A DNA stretch of 39,241 nucleotides, taken from contig CACYRP010000045.1 of the NCBI GenBank assembly GCA_902776765.1, positions 1 to 39,241 of the forward strand, written 5' to 3'. The notes below the pieces were generated by a model that worked only from the letters and a program-made list of their open reading frames with translations, was not told where the DNA came from and did not search any database. Source of the stretch: Fibrobacter succinogenes (GTDB lineage: Bacteria; Fibrobacterota; Fibrobacteria; Fibrobacterales; Fibrobacteraceae). The translations under genes were made by a program, and so were the position numbers. Every line of letters starts with the position of its first letter. Position 1 is the stretch's first letter. This document shows positions 15,848 through 25,182 of the stretch, in pieces.

Positions 15848-17296
15848 ATGGATTCCCAGACGATTGTTGCCCCGATGACGCCTGCGGGCGTGAGTGCCGT
15901 AGCTGCTATTCGAGTTAGCGGTTCTCGCGTACGTGAGGTTGTGCGCTTGCTTTTTGGCGAGGCTGCGTTAAAAAATTTGAAAGCCCGCGAAGCTAAGTTG
16001 GCGACTGCGAGGGATTATCGCACGATGGCAGGCGATGACCGTGCCACGGCGCAAGTCATTGATAGTCTCCTCTACATCTTTTTTGAAGGTCCGAATTCCT
16101 ACACAGGCGAAGATGTTCTGGAACTTTATCCGCATGGCAATCCGATTATCGTGCGCGAACTGATTCAAGTTATTAAAAGTGTTGATGGGGTTCGCCTTGC
16201 CGAACCCGGCGAGTACACGCGTCGTGCGTTTTTGAATGGCCGAATGGACTTGGTGCAAGCGGAATCCGTTGCCGATGTAATCCACAGTGCCAATCGCGAT
16301 GAACTCAAGAACGCCCATCGTTTGCTCGGCGGTGCGCTTTCGAAAAAAGTCAAGACGCTTACGGAACAGGTCATGGACATTTCGGCGCGTCTTGAATTGG
16401 ATGTCGATTTTGCCGAAGAAGAGGCCGACCCGGATTACGCCACTTGGGGCACAAAGATTGAAGCGATTCGCGAAAGCGTGGAATCTATTTTGAAAAGTTT
16501 TAAGGGCAAGGCGACAGTGAGTCGCTTGCCGCTGGCGGTGCTATATGGCGCTCCGAATGCGGGCAAGTCGAGTCTTGTAAATGCGCTCCTTGGCGAAGAC
16601 CGCATTCTCGTGAGTGACATTCCGGGGACAACCCGTGACTTTGTCGAAGTTCGTTTGTTCTTGGATGGCGGTGAAATTCGCTTGGTGGACACTGCGGGTA
16701 TCGCAGACAAGGCAGCCGATGCTCTCGATGCGCTTAGCATGGAAAAAAGCCGTGAAATCCTCGCCGAAGCGGACATGAAAATTCTCGTCCTCGACGGGGC
16801 CAACGAAAATTGCGCATTTTCGCCATCCTCGACTGGTTTGCCTGCGTCATCCTCGACCGAAGGGAGGGGATCCATTATTTCTAGTCTTCGCCATAGTGAC
16901 GATGCAATCCATCCGGACTTTATCGTCATTTCAAAGAGCGACCTGGGCGCATCTCGACCGGACGACGCTTGCGTGGATATGACGAATTCGATCCACATTT
17001 CTTCCAAAACGGGTGCGGGCCTTGCGGACCTTAAGCGCGTCATGAACGCTACGCTCTTCAAGAAAACGGAAAATTCCGAAGACCTCTGGATCACGAGCGA
17101 ACGCGAAAAGGCTTGCCTCGAAGAAGCTCTTGCTGGCATAGACCGCACACTTTCGCTTATCCGCACGAATCCGGCGGTGGAACTCATTGCGTTTGAAATG
17201 CAACTGGTGCGCCGTGCGCTCCAAAGTATAACGGGCGAAATTTCGTCCGAAGATGTTTTACAAAAGATTTTTGCGGGGTTCTGCATTGGGAAATAG
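15848..17296 (+). CDS. mnmE: tRNA uridine-5-carboxymethylaminomethyl modification GTPase MnmE
   Basis: With MnmG it modifies U34 of certain tRNAs. It is 482 residues. N-terminal tetrahydrofolate-binding domain: TIVAPMTPAGVSAVAAIRVSG, then SYTGEDVLELYPHGNP and GEYTRRAFLNGRMDL. The G domain sits within a helical domain: G1 GAPNAGKSS (234-242), G2 PGTTRD (259-264), G3 DTAG (281-284). G4 reads SKSD (362-365) instead of the usual NKxD. The C-terminus is FCIGK, the family's cysteine signature. Between G3 and G4 about 33 residues (about 321-355, rich in S, G, D) have no family counterpart and are encoded by a copy of the genome's intergenic repeat. The frame is kept, so the protein is probably functional. 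The next gene overlaps its 3' end. Confidence 0.95.
   Translation: MDSQTIVAPMTPAGVSAVAAIRVSGSRVREVVRLLFGEAALKNLKAREAKLATARDYRTMAGDDRATAQVIDSLLYIFFEGPNSYTGEDVLELYPHGNPIIVRELIQVIKSVDGVRLAEPGEYTRRAFLNGRMDLVQAESVADVIHSANRDELKNAHRLLGGALSKKVKTLTEQVMDISARLELDVDFAEEEADPDYATWGTKIEAIRESVESILKSFKGKATVSRLPLAVLYGAPNAGKSSLVNALLGEDRILVSDIPGTTRDFVEVRLFLDGGEIRLVDTAGIADKAADALDALSMEKSREILAEADMKILVLDGANENCAFSPSSTGLPASSSTEGRGSIISSLRHSDDAIHPDFIVISKSDLGASRPDDACVDMTNSIHISSKTGAGLADLKRVMNATLFKKTENSEDLWITSEREKACLEEALAGIDRTLSLIRTNPAVELIAFEMQLVRRALQSITGEISSEDVLQKIFAGFCIGK
16844..16886 (+). repeat. Intergenic repeat copy inserted in frame within mnmE
   Basis: GCGTCATCCTCGACCGAAGG and GGGGATCCATT within the coding sequence match the start of the element at 15712 (GCGTCATCCTCG ... 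GGATCCATAC). A second CCATCCTCGA half-copy lies just before (16822-16832), and GTGACGATGCAATCCATCC just after looks like the other arm. The insertion is a multiple of three and lacks stops. Confidence 0.7.
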
Positions 17297-18137
17297 TTAT
17301 ATCGGCGTTATTCTCGCTGTCTTTGCTTTTGGTACTTACATGGTTCCGCTCAAGGCTTGGCCGAAGTTTTCGTCTTGGGCTTATCTTTCGTGCGTGGGGC
17401 TTGGGCTTGCCGTTGGCGAACTTATCATTTCGCTTGTCACGGGGACGCTTTGCGTTTTGCCGGTCGGTCTCCTTTGCGGATTCTTGTGGGTGATCGCGGG
17501 CGCGTTTTGCTTTTGGGCGGTAAAGGTCGAAGACTTGGCGGGTGCCGGTGTTCGTGCGATGGGCATGAGCATTCTGGCGTCGTTCCTGAGCGGTGTGCTC
17601 GTTTTTTCGGAATCGACGTTGCTTTATTTCTCGATCCCGGCGATTGTTCTTTTGCTTTTCGGCCTCAAAATGCTTGCGCCACCTCAAGGGAATGTCTTTA
17701 AGAATTGGCGTTCGTTGTTGGCTGGTGCTATTTTTGGCTTGTTCCTTATTCCGTACAAGTTTACAGATATTCCTTTGCTCGAATTCATGAGCTCGTTTAC
17801 GCTTGGAATTTTTATCGCTGCACAACTTTTAGTTGGAATTTTATGTATAAAGCGTCGTGCGGTTTTTGAATTTCCTTTGGCGCCTTCTGTTGTCTCTATT
17901 TTGATGGGATTTTTGTGGGTGATTGGGCAGCATGGATGTTTTTGGGCGATTGATACTAAGGGTGCCTTGGGCTATGCTGTTGGCTATCCGCTTACGCAGT
18001 TGAACTTGCTCGTCAACTTGCTTTGGGGCGTTGTCGTTTTCCACGAATACCCTACAAAACCGGAGCGGATTAGACTTGCTATTGCGACCATGGTCATTCT
18101 TGGCGGTGCCGTATTGCTGGCCATGTCCAAAATGTAG
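17286..18137 (+). CDS. Putative sugar permease, GRP/RhaT-like (DMT superfamily)
   Basis: An integral membrane protein of about 283 residues with around ten hydrophobic segments, in the pattern of glucose/ribose porter (GRP) and RhaT-type transporters of the drug/metabolite superfamily. Visible features are GVILAVFAFGTYMVPLKAW at the start, GFLWVIAGAFCFWAVK, IFGLFLIPYKF, GFLWVIGQHGCFWAIDTKG and a final TM ending ILGGAVLLAMSKM. Two half-repeats with GFLWVI...CFWA are seen. The start is uncertain: TTG at 17286 (GGGG about seven bases upstream) or ATG at 17253. Both overlap the mnmE 3' end, implying co-transcription and coupling. The substrate is unknown; sugar uptake is inferred from the family. 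Confidence 0.75.
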   Translation: MGNSYIGVILAVFAFGTYMVPLKAWPKFSSWAYLSCVGLGLAVGELIISLVTGTLCVLPVGLLCGFLWVIAGAFCFWAVKVEDLAGAGVRAMGMSILASFLSGVLVFSESTLLYFSIPAIVLLLFGLKMLAPPQGNVFKNWRSLLAGAIFGLFLIPYKFTDIPLLEFMSSFTLGIFIAAQLLVGILCIKRRAVFEFPLAPSVVSILMGFLWVIGQHGCFWAIDTKGALGYAVGYPLTQLNLLVNLLWGVVVFHEYPTKPERIRLAIATMVILGGAVLLAMSKM

Positions 18138-18254
18138 GGATTTGTTTCGTTTTTTTTGTGATTGTTGTCGTGTATTGGCGTTCTGTCAACGGAAAAAGCG
18201 TAAAAATAACATATAATTTAAAGCAAATCTCCCATAAAAGTATATGTTTATGGT

Positions 18255-20432
18255 ATGAGATTTGGGAAATATTTTTTAATCGCCTCTTTGTTTGGAGCCG
18301 TATCGACGTGGGCTATTAAAGCAGCACCGTTTTTAATCAATTCTACGCAGCCAGATGGCTCTGTAGTGCAAATCCGTAAGGTCGGAAACGAACACTTTAA
18401 CTATACGGTTACAGGTGAAGATAGCGTGCTTGTGGTGCGCGATTCCAATGGTTATTGGAACTATGCCGACGAACATGGCAAAAAGACCGGAATGAGGGTC
18501 CATGCCAAGTCAAAACGTAGCGCAAAAGAGCGAAATTTCCTGAAAAAACGCAATTCTCGTGAAATTCTTGAAAAATTCCGCGAAAAACGCTTGAAACAGC
18601 TAGAAGAACAGCGCGAATCCGAACCCCAGGTACTTCGTTCCTCGTCTCCCATGCTGGCCAATGCTTGGGGCGGAGGAACCAAAAATACCAATACCCCAAC
18701 TCGACCATCTTTAAATTCTGTAAAAAAAGAAGGTGATGTTCGCGGGCTTGTTGTCCTTGTCCAGTTTAGCGATGTAACTTTCAAGCGCGATAACGCCAAA
18801 GAGGAATACCATGATTTCCTCAATAAAGAAGGCTATTCGAATTATTATATGAAAGGCAGCGCCAGAGACTTCTTTATTTTGAATTCTTCTGGAAAATATC
18901 GCCCTACATTTGACGTTTTTGGACCAGTGACGCTTAAGGGTAAACGCGATTCGTATGGAGCCTTGGTTGATCCCAATAATATCGCGGCGGGTGCAGTCAA
19001 AGCCATCAGCGAAGCGATGGATTCTCTCGTGGCTGCGAATGTTGATTTTACGCCTTATGATAGCGACAACGATAGAATTGTTGATTTCGTCTATATGATT
19101 TATGCGGGTGTCGGTTCGGCGGATACTGATGTGCAGTCAGCCATTTGGCCCCATTCTTACAATATAAGCAAGCGCCTTACGCGCAATATGTCCATGTACC
19201 GTTATGCCTGCTCTCCAGAAATTGATGGTCAGGCGTATTTGTACCGCAAAAGTACCGATGCGTTAAATGGCATTGGAACGTTCTGCCATGAATTTAGCCA
19301 TGTCCTTGGCTTGCAAGACCACTATGATGTTGGCGTGAATGAATCACGCACGAAGGTTCGTTATACGCCGGGAGCTTGGGATTTGATGGATGCCGGTTCT
19401 TACAACTGCCCGCAGAATAAGTATATGTCAACGTCTTGTTCGCCTGCGAATTTGTCTGCTTTTGAACGTTTTAGCTTGGGCTGGCTCGATCCGCGCCGTT
19501 TGGAAATTTCGGATACGACATTTATCTTAAATGCAATTCAAGAAAATGACGGCCTGGTATTGACTTCGAAAAACGATAATGAATATTACTTTGTCGATTT
19601 TCGTTTGAAACAAGATTTTGACACAGGCCTTCCGAATCAGGGAATGTTGATTTGGCATATCAATTATGACAGGTATTCTTGGATGTACAACGAAGTCAAC
19701 ACTTCGGATCCCATGCGTGTGGATTTGATAGAAGCCGATGGTAAAGCGGATGGCTATACGACTAAAGATGATGCGTTCCCGACGAATAGAGTTAATAAAT
19801 TTAATGGATTTGTGACATGGAGTGGCGATAGCCTTGGACTTGAAGTTTATGATATTAAAATTGTCGATGACTATGTAGAATTTAAAACTCGTGGCAGTCG
19901 TGTGGCTCCTGTTTTGTCATCTTCGAGTGTTGCAAAGTCATCTTCAAGTTCTGCAAAGTCTTCGTCGAGTTCTGCTTGGTCTTCGTCAAGCAAGGTGGTT
20001 TCTTCATCAAGTAAGCCTGTATCGTCATCGTCTTCTAGAGTAAGCTCTTCGTCGGTTGCATCGAGCAGTTCTGTAAAGGTTTCGTCATCTTCTGTTCTGT
20101 CTAGTTCATCGGATGCCTTGAGTTCATCCAGCAGAGTCCATATATTTGAACGGAGTTCCTCTTCTGATGGCGTGATGATTTCGGAAAGAAGGATTGCTTC
20201 TTCTGCGGTTCGATTCTTCGTGGATAATCGAATTTTGAGAGTGGATGCGAATCTTGAAGGGCGTAAGACGGTCAATTTGTTCGATGCTAACGGAACGCTC
20301 CTTTTGAGCAATACCTTTGCCGATAAGTATTGCGAAATTAGCATGGATGCCTTGCGTGGAAAATCGTTTGTGATTGTGACGCTAGAATCCGGCGGACAAC
20401 TTTTAAAAACAAAGAAAATTCGAGTGAAATAA
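18255..20432 (+). CDS. Secreted M6-family metalloprotease with poly-serine linker
   Basis: A zinc protease related to immune inhibitor A, 725 residues. A signal peptide (about 1-23, ending AIKAAPF) is followed by a propeptide-like, highly charged region (about 85-120) and the M6 domain starting GLVVLVQFSDVTF. The zinc site is FCHEFSHVLGLQDHYD with H345, E346 and H349. A linker of SSSSS blocks separated by AK, AW, KV and RV (about 553-640) is the Fibrobacter type, and a C-terminal sorting-like domain ends LLKTKKIRVK. It would be exported and act on extracellular protein. It is monocistronic, and a terminator follows directly. No good Shine-Dalgarno sequence; a TATAAT about 40 bases upstream may be the -10. 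Confidence 0.9.
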   Translation: MRFGKYFLIASLFGAVSTWAIKAAPFLINSTQPDGSVVQIRKVGNEHFNYTVTGEDSVLVVRDSNGYWNYADEHGKKTGMRVHAKSKRSAKERNFLKKRNSREILEKFREKRLKQLEEQRESEPQVLRSSSPMLANAWGGGTKNTNTPTRPSLNSVKKEGDVRGLVVLVQFSDVTFKRDNAKEEYHDFLNKEGYSNYYMKGSARDFFILNSSGKYRPTFDVFGPVTLKGKRDSYGALVDPNNIAAGAVKAISEAMDSLVAANVDFTPYDSDNDRIVDFVYMIYAGVGSADTDVQSAIWPHSYNISKRLTRNMSMYRYACSPEIDGQAYLYRKSTDALNGIGTFCHEFSHVLGLQDHYDVGVNESRTKVRYTPGAWDLMDAGSYNCPQNKYMSTSCSPANLSAFERFSLGWLDPRRLEISDTTFILNAIQENDGLVLTSKNDNEYYFVDFRLKQDFDTGLPNQGMLIWHINYDRYSWMYNEVNTSDPMRVDLIEADGKADGYTTKDDAFPTNRVNKFNGFVTWSGDSLGLEVYDIKIVDDYVEFKTRGSRVAPVLSSSSVAKSSSSSAKSSSSSAWSSSSKVVSSSSKPVSSSSSRVSSSSVASSSSVKVSSSSVLSSSSDALSSSSRVHIFERSSSSDGVMISERRIASSAVRFFVDNRILRVDANLEGRKTVNLFDANGTLLLSNTFADKYCEISMDALRGKSFVIVTLESGGQLLKTKKIRVK

Positions 20433-20436
20433 ATTT

Positions 20437-20456
20437 GGGGCGTAAGCCCCTTTTTT
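20437..20456 (+). terminator. Terminator of the M6 protease gene
   Basis: GGGGC-gtaa-GCCCC followed by TTTTTT, starting five bases after the stop codon. Confidence 0.9.
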
Positions 20457-20503
20457 ATAGGGTCATTTCGGCTTAAGTCTTGAAAACGTCGTTCTTTTTG
20501 TAC

Positions 20504-20534
20504 CGTCTTCCTGAACGGAGTGAAGAATCCAGTG
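20504..20534. repeat. Copy of the GTCATCCTGAACG intergenic repeat family
   Basis: CGTCTTCCTGAACGGAGTGA-AGAATCC matches the reverse complement of 32184-32206 (GTCATCCTGAACGAAGTGAA-GA) with few changes. It lies in the 137-bp gap before the M16 peptidase gene. Confidence 0.6.
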
Positions 20535-20569
20535 CATATTTTTTTTGAAAAATATCTAAATTGTTTTAT

Positions 20570-22039
20570 ATGAAAAAACTTTTCGCTCGAATTGCTTTAA
20601 GTTGCGCCTTGGTTCCAGCCTTGCTTGCGGGAACATCCATGGCCGCTGTAAATTTACCCGTGCATAAAGAAGTTCTGGATAATGGACTTACGGTGCTTTT
20701 ATACCCCAACAAGCAGGCTCCTACAGTGAGTTTCCGTCTGTTTTATGTGACCGGTTCTGTTCACGAAGTTCCGGGCAAGTCCGGGCTTGCTCACATTTTG
20801 GAACATGAACTGTTCAAGGGAACGAAAAAGGTCGGCATTTCGGATAGCATTGCCGATGCCAAGTTCATTGCAACTCAAGACTCCTTGCAGGCGCTCATTC
20901 GCCCGGCAAAGTTGGCTCACGATACGGCTCTTGTCAAGAAGCTGACTGCCGAGCACGATTCTGTGTTGAATGAACACCGCAAGATTTTTGTGAAGGATGA
21001 ACTTTGGGGCGCTTATCAAGCTGCCGGTGGCACTGGGCTTAATGCTTTTACAAGCGATTTGCTGACAGCTTACACGGTCACGCTCCCCAAGAACAAGATT
21101 GAACTTTTCATGTGGCTTGAATCGGACCGCATGCAGAATGCCGTTTTGCGCGAGTTCTATTCGGAACGCTCTGTTGTGCGCGAAGAACGCCGCATGCGCT
21201 ATGACGATCGCCCAACGGGCCGCTTTTACGAAACGCTCAATTCCATGATTTACGAAGCGTTCCCATATCGCGTGCCGACCATTGGTTGGCCGAGCGATAT
21301 CGATAACTTGACTCGTGAACAGGCGGATGAACATTACCGCAAGTACTACAAGCCGCGCAATGCCATTCTCGTTATGGCAGGTGACCTTGATACGCTTGAA
21401 ACGATGTCGCTTGTCAAGAAGTATTTTGGACCGATTCCGACGGGCGATGCTTTCCCGGATCTTACGGTGCGCGATCCGGAACAGGCGGGTGAAAAGCGCT
21501 TGATCGTAAAGCGCAAGGATGCTCCGAATTTGTACACGCTCGTCTTCAAGACTCCGGCTGTTGGCGATAGCACTCTTTATGCGCTCGATATTGCCGAAGG
21601 CGTTTTGAACGGACGTTCCGGTCGCCTTTACAAGCGCCTTGTCGAAGAAGAAAAGCTGGCTGTTGGCGTAAGCGCAAGCAATAGCCCGAACAAGTATGTT
21701 TCAGAGTTCTCTGTCCGCGTGAACCTCCGCCCCGATGCTAATCGCGAAAAGGTGGAAAAAATCGTGTGGGAAGAACTCGAAAAGCTCAAGAAAGAACAAG
21801 TCAGCGAACGCGAATTCCAGAAGGTGAAGAACCGCGCCTATGCAGGCCTTATCCGCAGCTTGACGGACATGGAAAATGTGGCGACCATGCTTGGCTGGTA
21901 CGAAGTCTATGGCGATTACCGCCTGTTCCTCAACTGGGCTGACAATTTGGACAAGGTAAATATTGCTGAAGTTCAGGATGTCGCTAAGAAAACATTCGTT
22001 CGCGAAAAATCTGTTGCCGGATTCTTGGTGAAAGAATAA
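20570..22039 (+). CDS. M16-family zinc peptidase (insulinase/pitrilysin-like), exported
   Basis: A processing-peptidase-like protein of 489 residues from ATG 20570; the TTG three codons earlier is less likely. A signal peptide is visible (about 1-26, LVPALLAGTSMAA). The inverted zinc motif HILEH (H75, E78, H79) lies in SGLAHILEHELFKGT, with the third ligand in SVVREERRM (E205 or E206). The second, inactive M16 domain follows (NGRSGRLYKRLVEEEKLAVG). The helix between motif and third ligand is longer than in short M16 enzymes. It probably degrades peptides in the periplasm or at the outer membrane. It stands alone, ending at a bidirectional terminator shared with the convergent gene to the right. 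Confidence 0.92.
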   Translation: MKKLFARIALSCALVPALLAGTSMAAVNLPVHKEVLDNGLTVLLYPNKQAPTVSFRLFYVTGSVHEVPGKSGLAHILEHELFKGTKKVGISDSIADAKFIATQDSLQALIRPAKLAHDTALVKKLTAEHDSVLNEHRKIFVKDELWGAYQAAGGTGLNAFTSDLLTAYTVTLPKNKIELFMWLESDRMQNAVLREFYSERSVVREERRMRYDDRPTGRFYETLNSMIYEAFPYRVPTIGWPSDIDNLTREQADEHYRKYYKPRNAILVMAGDLDTLETMSLVKKYFGPIPTGDAFPDLTVRDPEQAGEKRLIVKRKDAPNLYTLVFKTPAVGDSTLYALDIAEGVLNGRSGRLYKRLVEEEKLAVGVSASNSPNKYVSEFSVRVNLRPDANREKVEKIVWEELEKLKKEQVSEREFQKVKNRAYAGLIRSLTDMENVATMLGWYEVYGDYRLFLNWADNLDKVNIAEVQDVAKKTFVREKSVAGFLVKE

Positions 22040-22095
22040 GAGCAACTTCTTTTCCGCATCGGCGAAAACGCCCAAGGCGTAATCAATACGATAAA

Positions 22096-22124
22096 ACCCC
22101 GGCTTCAACGCTGGGGTCTTTTTT
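22096..22124. terminator. Bidirectional terminator between convergent genes
   Basis: ACCCCGGC (22096-22103) pairs with GCTGGGGT (22110-22117) with one G-U. CTTTTTT follows on the plus strand and TTTTATC on the minus strand. Confidence 0.88.
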
Positions 22125-22140
22125 GTGGAAAATTTTGAGA

Positions 22141-23052
22141 TTATTCGTTCTCGATGGTTTCGATTTTTTTCGAGAGCTCACTGGCGAGCTGCGAATCTTC
22201 GTTGTAGATGGCGTTGATTCTTTGGCAGCTGAGTTCGAGCAAGTGGCGAGCTTCGATAGAATCGCTTTGCTTGCGGAGAATTCTCAATGCCTTGTCGATT
22301 CTTTCGATATCGTTCTGGTCGGGGTAACCCTTCATGAACGTGTAGAAAAGCTGGATTTGTGTGTTGTATTCGTTATCGGATTCGCAGGCGAGCAAGAACG
22401 GGATGACGCGCACGTTAAGGAGCTTTGAAAGGTCTCCCATGAATGTGTTGAGCGTAAGCCCCTTCGGGAATAGCTCTTCTGTATCTTTTTGAATGTCTTC
22501 GGTGTTGACGAAATCGCCTTCTTCGAATTGCGAAAGCATTTCGTTGAGCATGTCCATTTCGCTTCGCTTGGCTTGTTCGCGATACTTTGCCTGGTAGTAA
22601 ATCGGGAGTGTCGTGAGGCAATAGTGCGCTTGGTTTGCTCCGATGAATTCACCGATGTAGTAGATGTCGGCCTCTTCTTTGAGGATATCTTCTTCGTTGG
22701 TGAAATTTCCGATGCGGGCCGGAATAGGAATCACTTCCATGTTCGAAAGTTCATGGAGGCGTTCGCGCATGGCTTCGACGTCTACATTTTCTGGAATCTC
22801 AACGCCGTTTTCTTCCATCGTCTTGAGAAAGTTGTTGAACTTTGCATCGACGGCGCGGTTGACTTCTCTTCTGCTTGGCCTATGTTCGGACTGACGAAAA
22901 TCGCCTTCCAAGGTCAAAAGCCCGTTTTTGATCATGTCGCTAAACGGGGTTTCGCTAGGTTCGGCGTCGGGGGAGGGCACAATGCGTGCATAGGCAATCA
23001 TTCTGCCGCACAACTGATCGTCATTTCCTTTTTTCTGTTCAATTCCAAGCAT
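22141..23052 (-). CDS. Hypothetical protein, family not recognised
   Basis: 303 residues, soluble, with no signal peptide or membrane segment, acidic and rich in E, N and D. It begins MLGIEQKKGNDDQLCGRMIAY; an internal ATG at 23001 is a possible later start. The second half is helical with TPR-like spacing (YTFMKGYPDQNDIERIDKALRI in pieces, then ARHLLELSCQRINAIYNEDSQLASEL), suggesting a helical repeat scaffold, but no motif identifies a function. It starts 19 bp after the pectinesterase gene on the same strand, so read-through transcription from the pectin genes is possible. It ends at the shared terminator 22096-22124. Confidence 0.8.
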   Translation of the reverse strand: MLGIEQKKGNDDQLCGRMIAYARIVPSPDAEPSETPFSDMIKNGLLTLEGDFRQSEHRPSRREVNRAVDAKFNNFLKTMEENGVEIPENVDVEAMRERLHELSNMEVIPIPARIGNFTNEEDILKEEADIYYIGEFIGANQAHYCLTTLPIYYQAKYREQAKRSEMDMLNEMLSQFEEGDFVNTEDIQKDTEELFPKGLTLNTFMGDLSKLLNVRVIPFLLACESDNEYNTQIQLFYTFMKGYPDQNDIERIDKALRILRKQSDSIEARHLLELSCQRINAIYNEDSQLASELSKKIETIENE

Positions 23053-23071
23053 GCCCTAAAATTAACAAATT

Positions 23072-25171
23072 CTAGTGGACTTGGACCAATGTTTGTTTAT
23101 TATAACCTTTTACAAAGGTTTTTACGATGTAAATTCCGGGGGTAAGGCCTGCTGTGTTGGCCGCTCCCTTGGTGTAGCGTACGAGTTTCCCGTTCGTGTC
23201 GTAGATGCGTGTTTCGTGGACGGCGTCATCGATGCGTGCTATTTTGTGGAGTGCTACAGGCCCTTTATCGACGTTCTTTTCGGTGAGCTTGATTTGGTCA
23301 AGGTTCGGGCCATCATTACCGTCAACGATGGAGAACGTGATGTAGCTTGCGCCCTTGGGGAGTGTTATGGTGGTTTCTAAGGTTGTGTATGTTGTCCATT
23401 TTTCAGTGGCGTCGAACGAAATGATGTTGGCGCTTTTGCAATCGTCGATTCCTGCGGTGCATTGGCCGGGGGCGACAATCGCTAGGCTACGAGTTTTGCC
23501 GCTGCCGTTGGCATAAGTCAATTCCATGGTGTATTCGCCGGGGTATTCTGCATAGACCGGAACTTGAACGGTTGATTTCCCGGTGCCGAAGTTGATGTAT
23601 CCTGTGCCTGCGAAGCCTGCGTTTGTGCTTTCGTTGATGGCGTTGTCGATAATGCCGTCTTCGGCCTGGAACGTTGTTGTGCCTTTGGCTTCAAAGATTG
23701 CACCGAGTTCAATGTCCTTGGTCATCGTTGTTTTCCATGTGCTTTCGCTTCCGGCGTCGCTTGCGCTTTTGCCGGTCCAGCCTGCGAATTTCCAGCCTGT
23801 GGCGGGGGTTGCGGTAATGGTGATAGCGGTGCCTTCGGCAATTTTTTCGCGATTTGGTGACAAGGTAACGGTTCCGCCGATGGATTGTGTGAGCGTTGCT
23901 TTGTAATATGTAACATTCGCTTCGAGAACGGTAATTTCGTTGGAACTTGCGCCGAGGCCGCCCATGGAATTTGCGGCGCGGACGGTGACTTTGGAACCTG
24001 TGGCGATGCCTCCGATGTCAATGGAATTTGAGGTGGTGTTGCTATGGTATTTGCCGTTTACAAAGACCGCCCAGCAAATGGCGTTATCGTCGTCGTTCCA
24101 AATGATGTTGGCGCCTTCTTGAGAAATCTTTGGCGCAGAGACTTGCGCTGTGAGTTTGTTCGGTTCCCAGTTATCGCTACCGCCAAGGACGTTTTTGAGC
24201 GTGTATTTAGCTGCGTCGCTTGCATTCCAGACTGTCTTGAGCGATGTTGCTGTGGATTTGTCCTTGCCGCCATCAAAATACGTTTTGCGTTGGCTCGTGT
24301 TGATGGCGCCACCATTCCCGTTTTTGCTGTTGTATTCGCCAAAAATCTGCGGGGCGGAATTCATGTCGGGACCCCAGCCTTCGGCTTTGGGCTCTGCGCG
24401 CATGATGGTGTTCAACCAGACGACTTTTGCGCGGCCCCAGGAACGTCCGAGATAGAATGTCTTGTTGAAACCGGAATTGCTGACTTCGATGATGGCGTTG
24501 TTGAATACGTAGCCCCAGGTGTCGGGGTTTTGCGAAGCGGTAATGTAGCCGCCGTTGCGTGTCATCACGAGTTTTGTGCCTTCGAAGAATACGTCACCGC
24601 CACCACAGATAAAATCTACAGTGCCGTCAATTTCGCCGCCTTCCCAATACGTGCGGCCTTTCTTGGTGTAGTAAGTGTCTTGGCCGCTCAATAGACGTAC
24701 GTTCTTGTAGATAAACTTGTCTCCCGCATTTTGCTGTAAAGCGACTTGGCGTGCAGCGTTGCCAGAGTTATAGGTGCCTCTGTTTTGCAGGGTTATATCT
24801 TGCATGTACATGTTTTTGTTGCTGGGGAAGTACAGTGTTGCAGTTGTGCTGATGCCTTCGGTATCGGTCGTGTTCCAGATAATGGTCTTGTCAGCGGACT
24901 GTCCGATAATGGAAATGTTTGAGCCGCTGAAAGTCGTTTTGCCGTGTTCATCGCCGGTGACCTTGGTGATGTTGTATTCGCCGTTGGGCACAAAGAGTAT
25001 GAACCGCTTGGATTCCGTTGCACCTGATGAAGATGCCTTGGCGATTGCCGCCTTAAAGTCTCCATCGACGCCTAGCACAAAGTCAAAACCATGCTTGGTT
25101 ACGGCGGACGCGCTCACCGCCATCGCAAGCGGCATACAAACTGCAAATTTATAAATCCAATTATTCAACAT
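23072..25171 (-). CDS. Secreted pectinesterase (CE8) with InlB-like and CBM35/6-like modules
   Basis: Removes methyl esters from pectin; 699 residues. A signal peptide (about 1-23) precedes the CE8 beta-helix (about 28-330). Active-site landmarks are LLSGQDTYYTKKGRTY with D165, GTVDFICGGGDVFFEG with D186 and LGRSWGR with R243. A fibronectin-like segment follows (about 345-420). Next come a GGTVTLSPN...GWKFAGWTG module like the divergent InlB B-repeat (about 430-495) and a carbohydrate-binding module starting TTFQAEDGIIDNAINES (about 498-640). The C-terminal sorting-like domain has ETRIYDTNGKLVRYTKG and ends KQTLVQVH. AAGGGAAG lies before the ATG. The gene begins 11 bp after the pectate lyase stop, so the two form an operon: de-esterified pectin is the lyase's preferred substrate. 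Confidence 0.93.
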   Translation of the reverse strand: MLNNWIYKFAVCMPLAMAVSASAVTKHGFDFVLGVDGDFKAAIAKASSSGATESKRFILFVPNGEYNITKVTGDEHGKTTFSGSNISIIGQSADKTIIWNTTDTEGISTTATLYFPSNKNMYMQDITLQNRGTYNSGNAARQVALQQNAGDKFIYKNVRLLSGQDTYYTKKGRTYWEGGEIDGTVDFICGGGDVFFEGTKLVMTRNGGYITASQNPDTWGYVFNNAIIEVSNSGFNKTFYLGRSWGRAKVVWLNTIMRAEPKAEGWGPDMNSAPQIFGEYNSKNGNGGAINTSQRKTYFDGGKDKSTATSLKTVWNASDAAKYTLKNVLGGSDNWEPNKLTAQVSAPKISQEGANIIWNDDDNAICWAVFVNGKYHSNTTSNSIDIGGIATGSKVTVRAANSMGGLGASSNEITVLEANVTYYKATLTQSIGGTVTLSPNREKIAEGTAITITATPATGWKFAGWTGKSASDAGSESTWKTTMTKDIELGAIFEAKGTTTFQAEDGIIDNAINESTNAGFAGTGYINFGTGKSTVQVPVYAEYPGEYTMELTYANGSGKTRSLAIVAPGQCTAGIDDCKSANIISFDATEKWTTYTTLETTITLPKGASYITFSIVDGNDGPNLDQIKLTEKNVDKGPVALHKIARIDDAVHETRIYDTNGKLVRYTKGAANTAGLTPGIYIVKTFVKGYNKQTLVQVH

Positions 25172-25182
25172 AAAACTTCCCT

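Noticed and set aside
23583..24694. Plus-strand frames inside the pectinesterase gene
   Set aside because: Antisense shadows of a well-supported CE8 gene.
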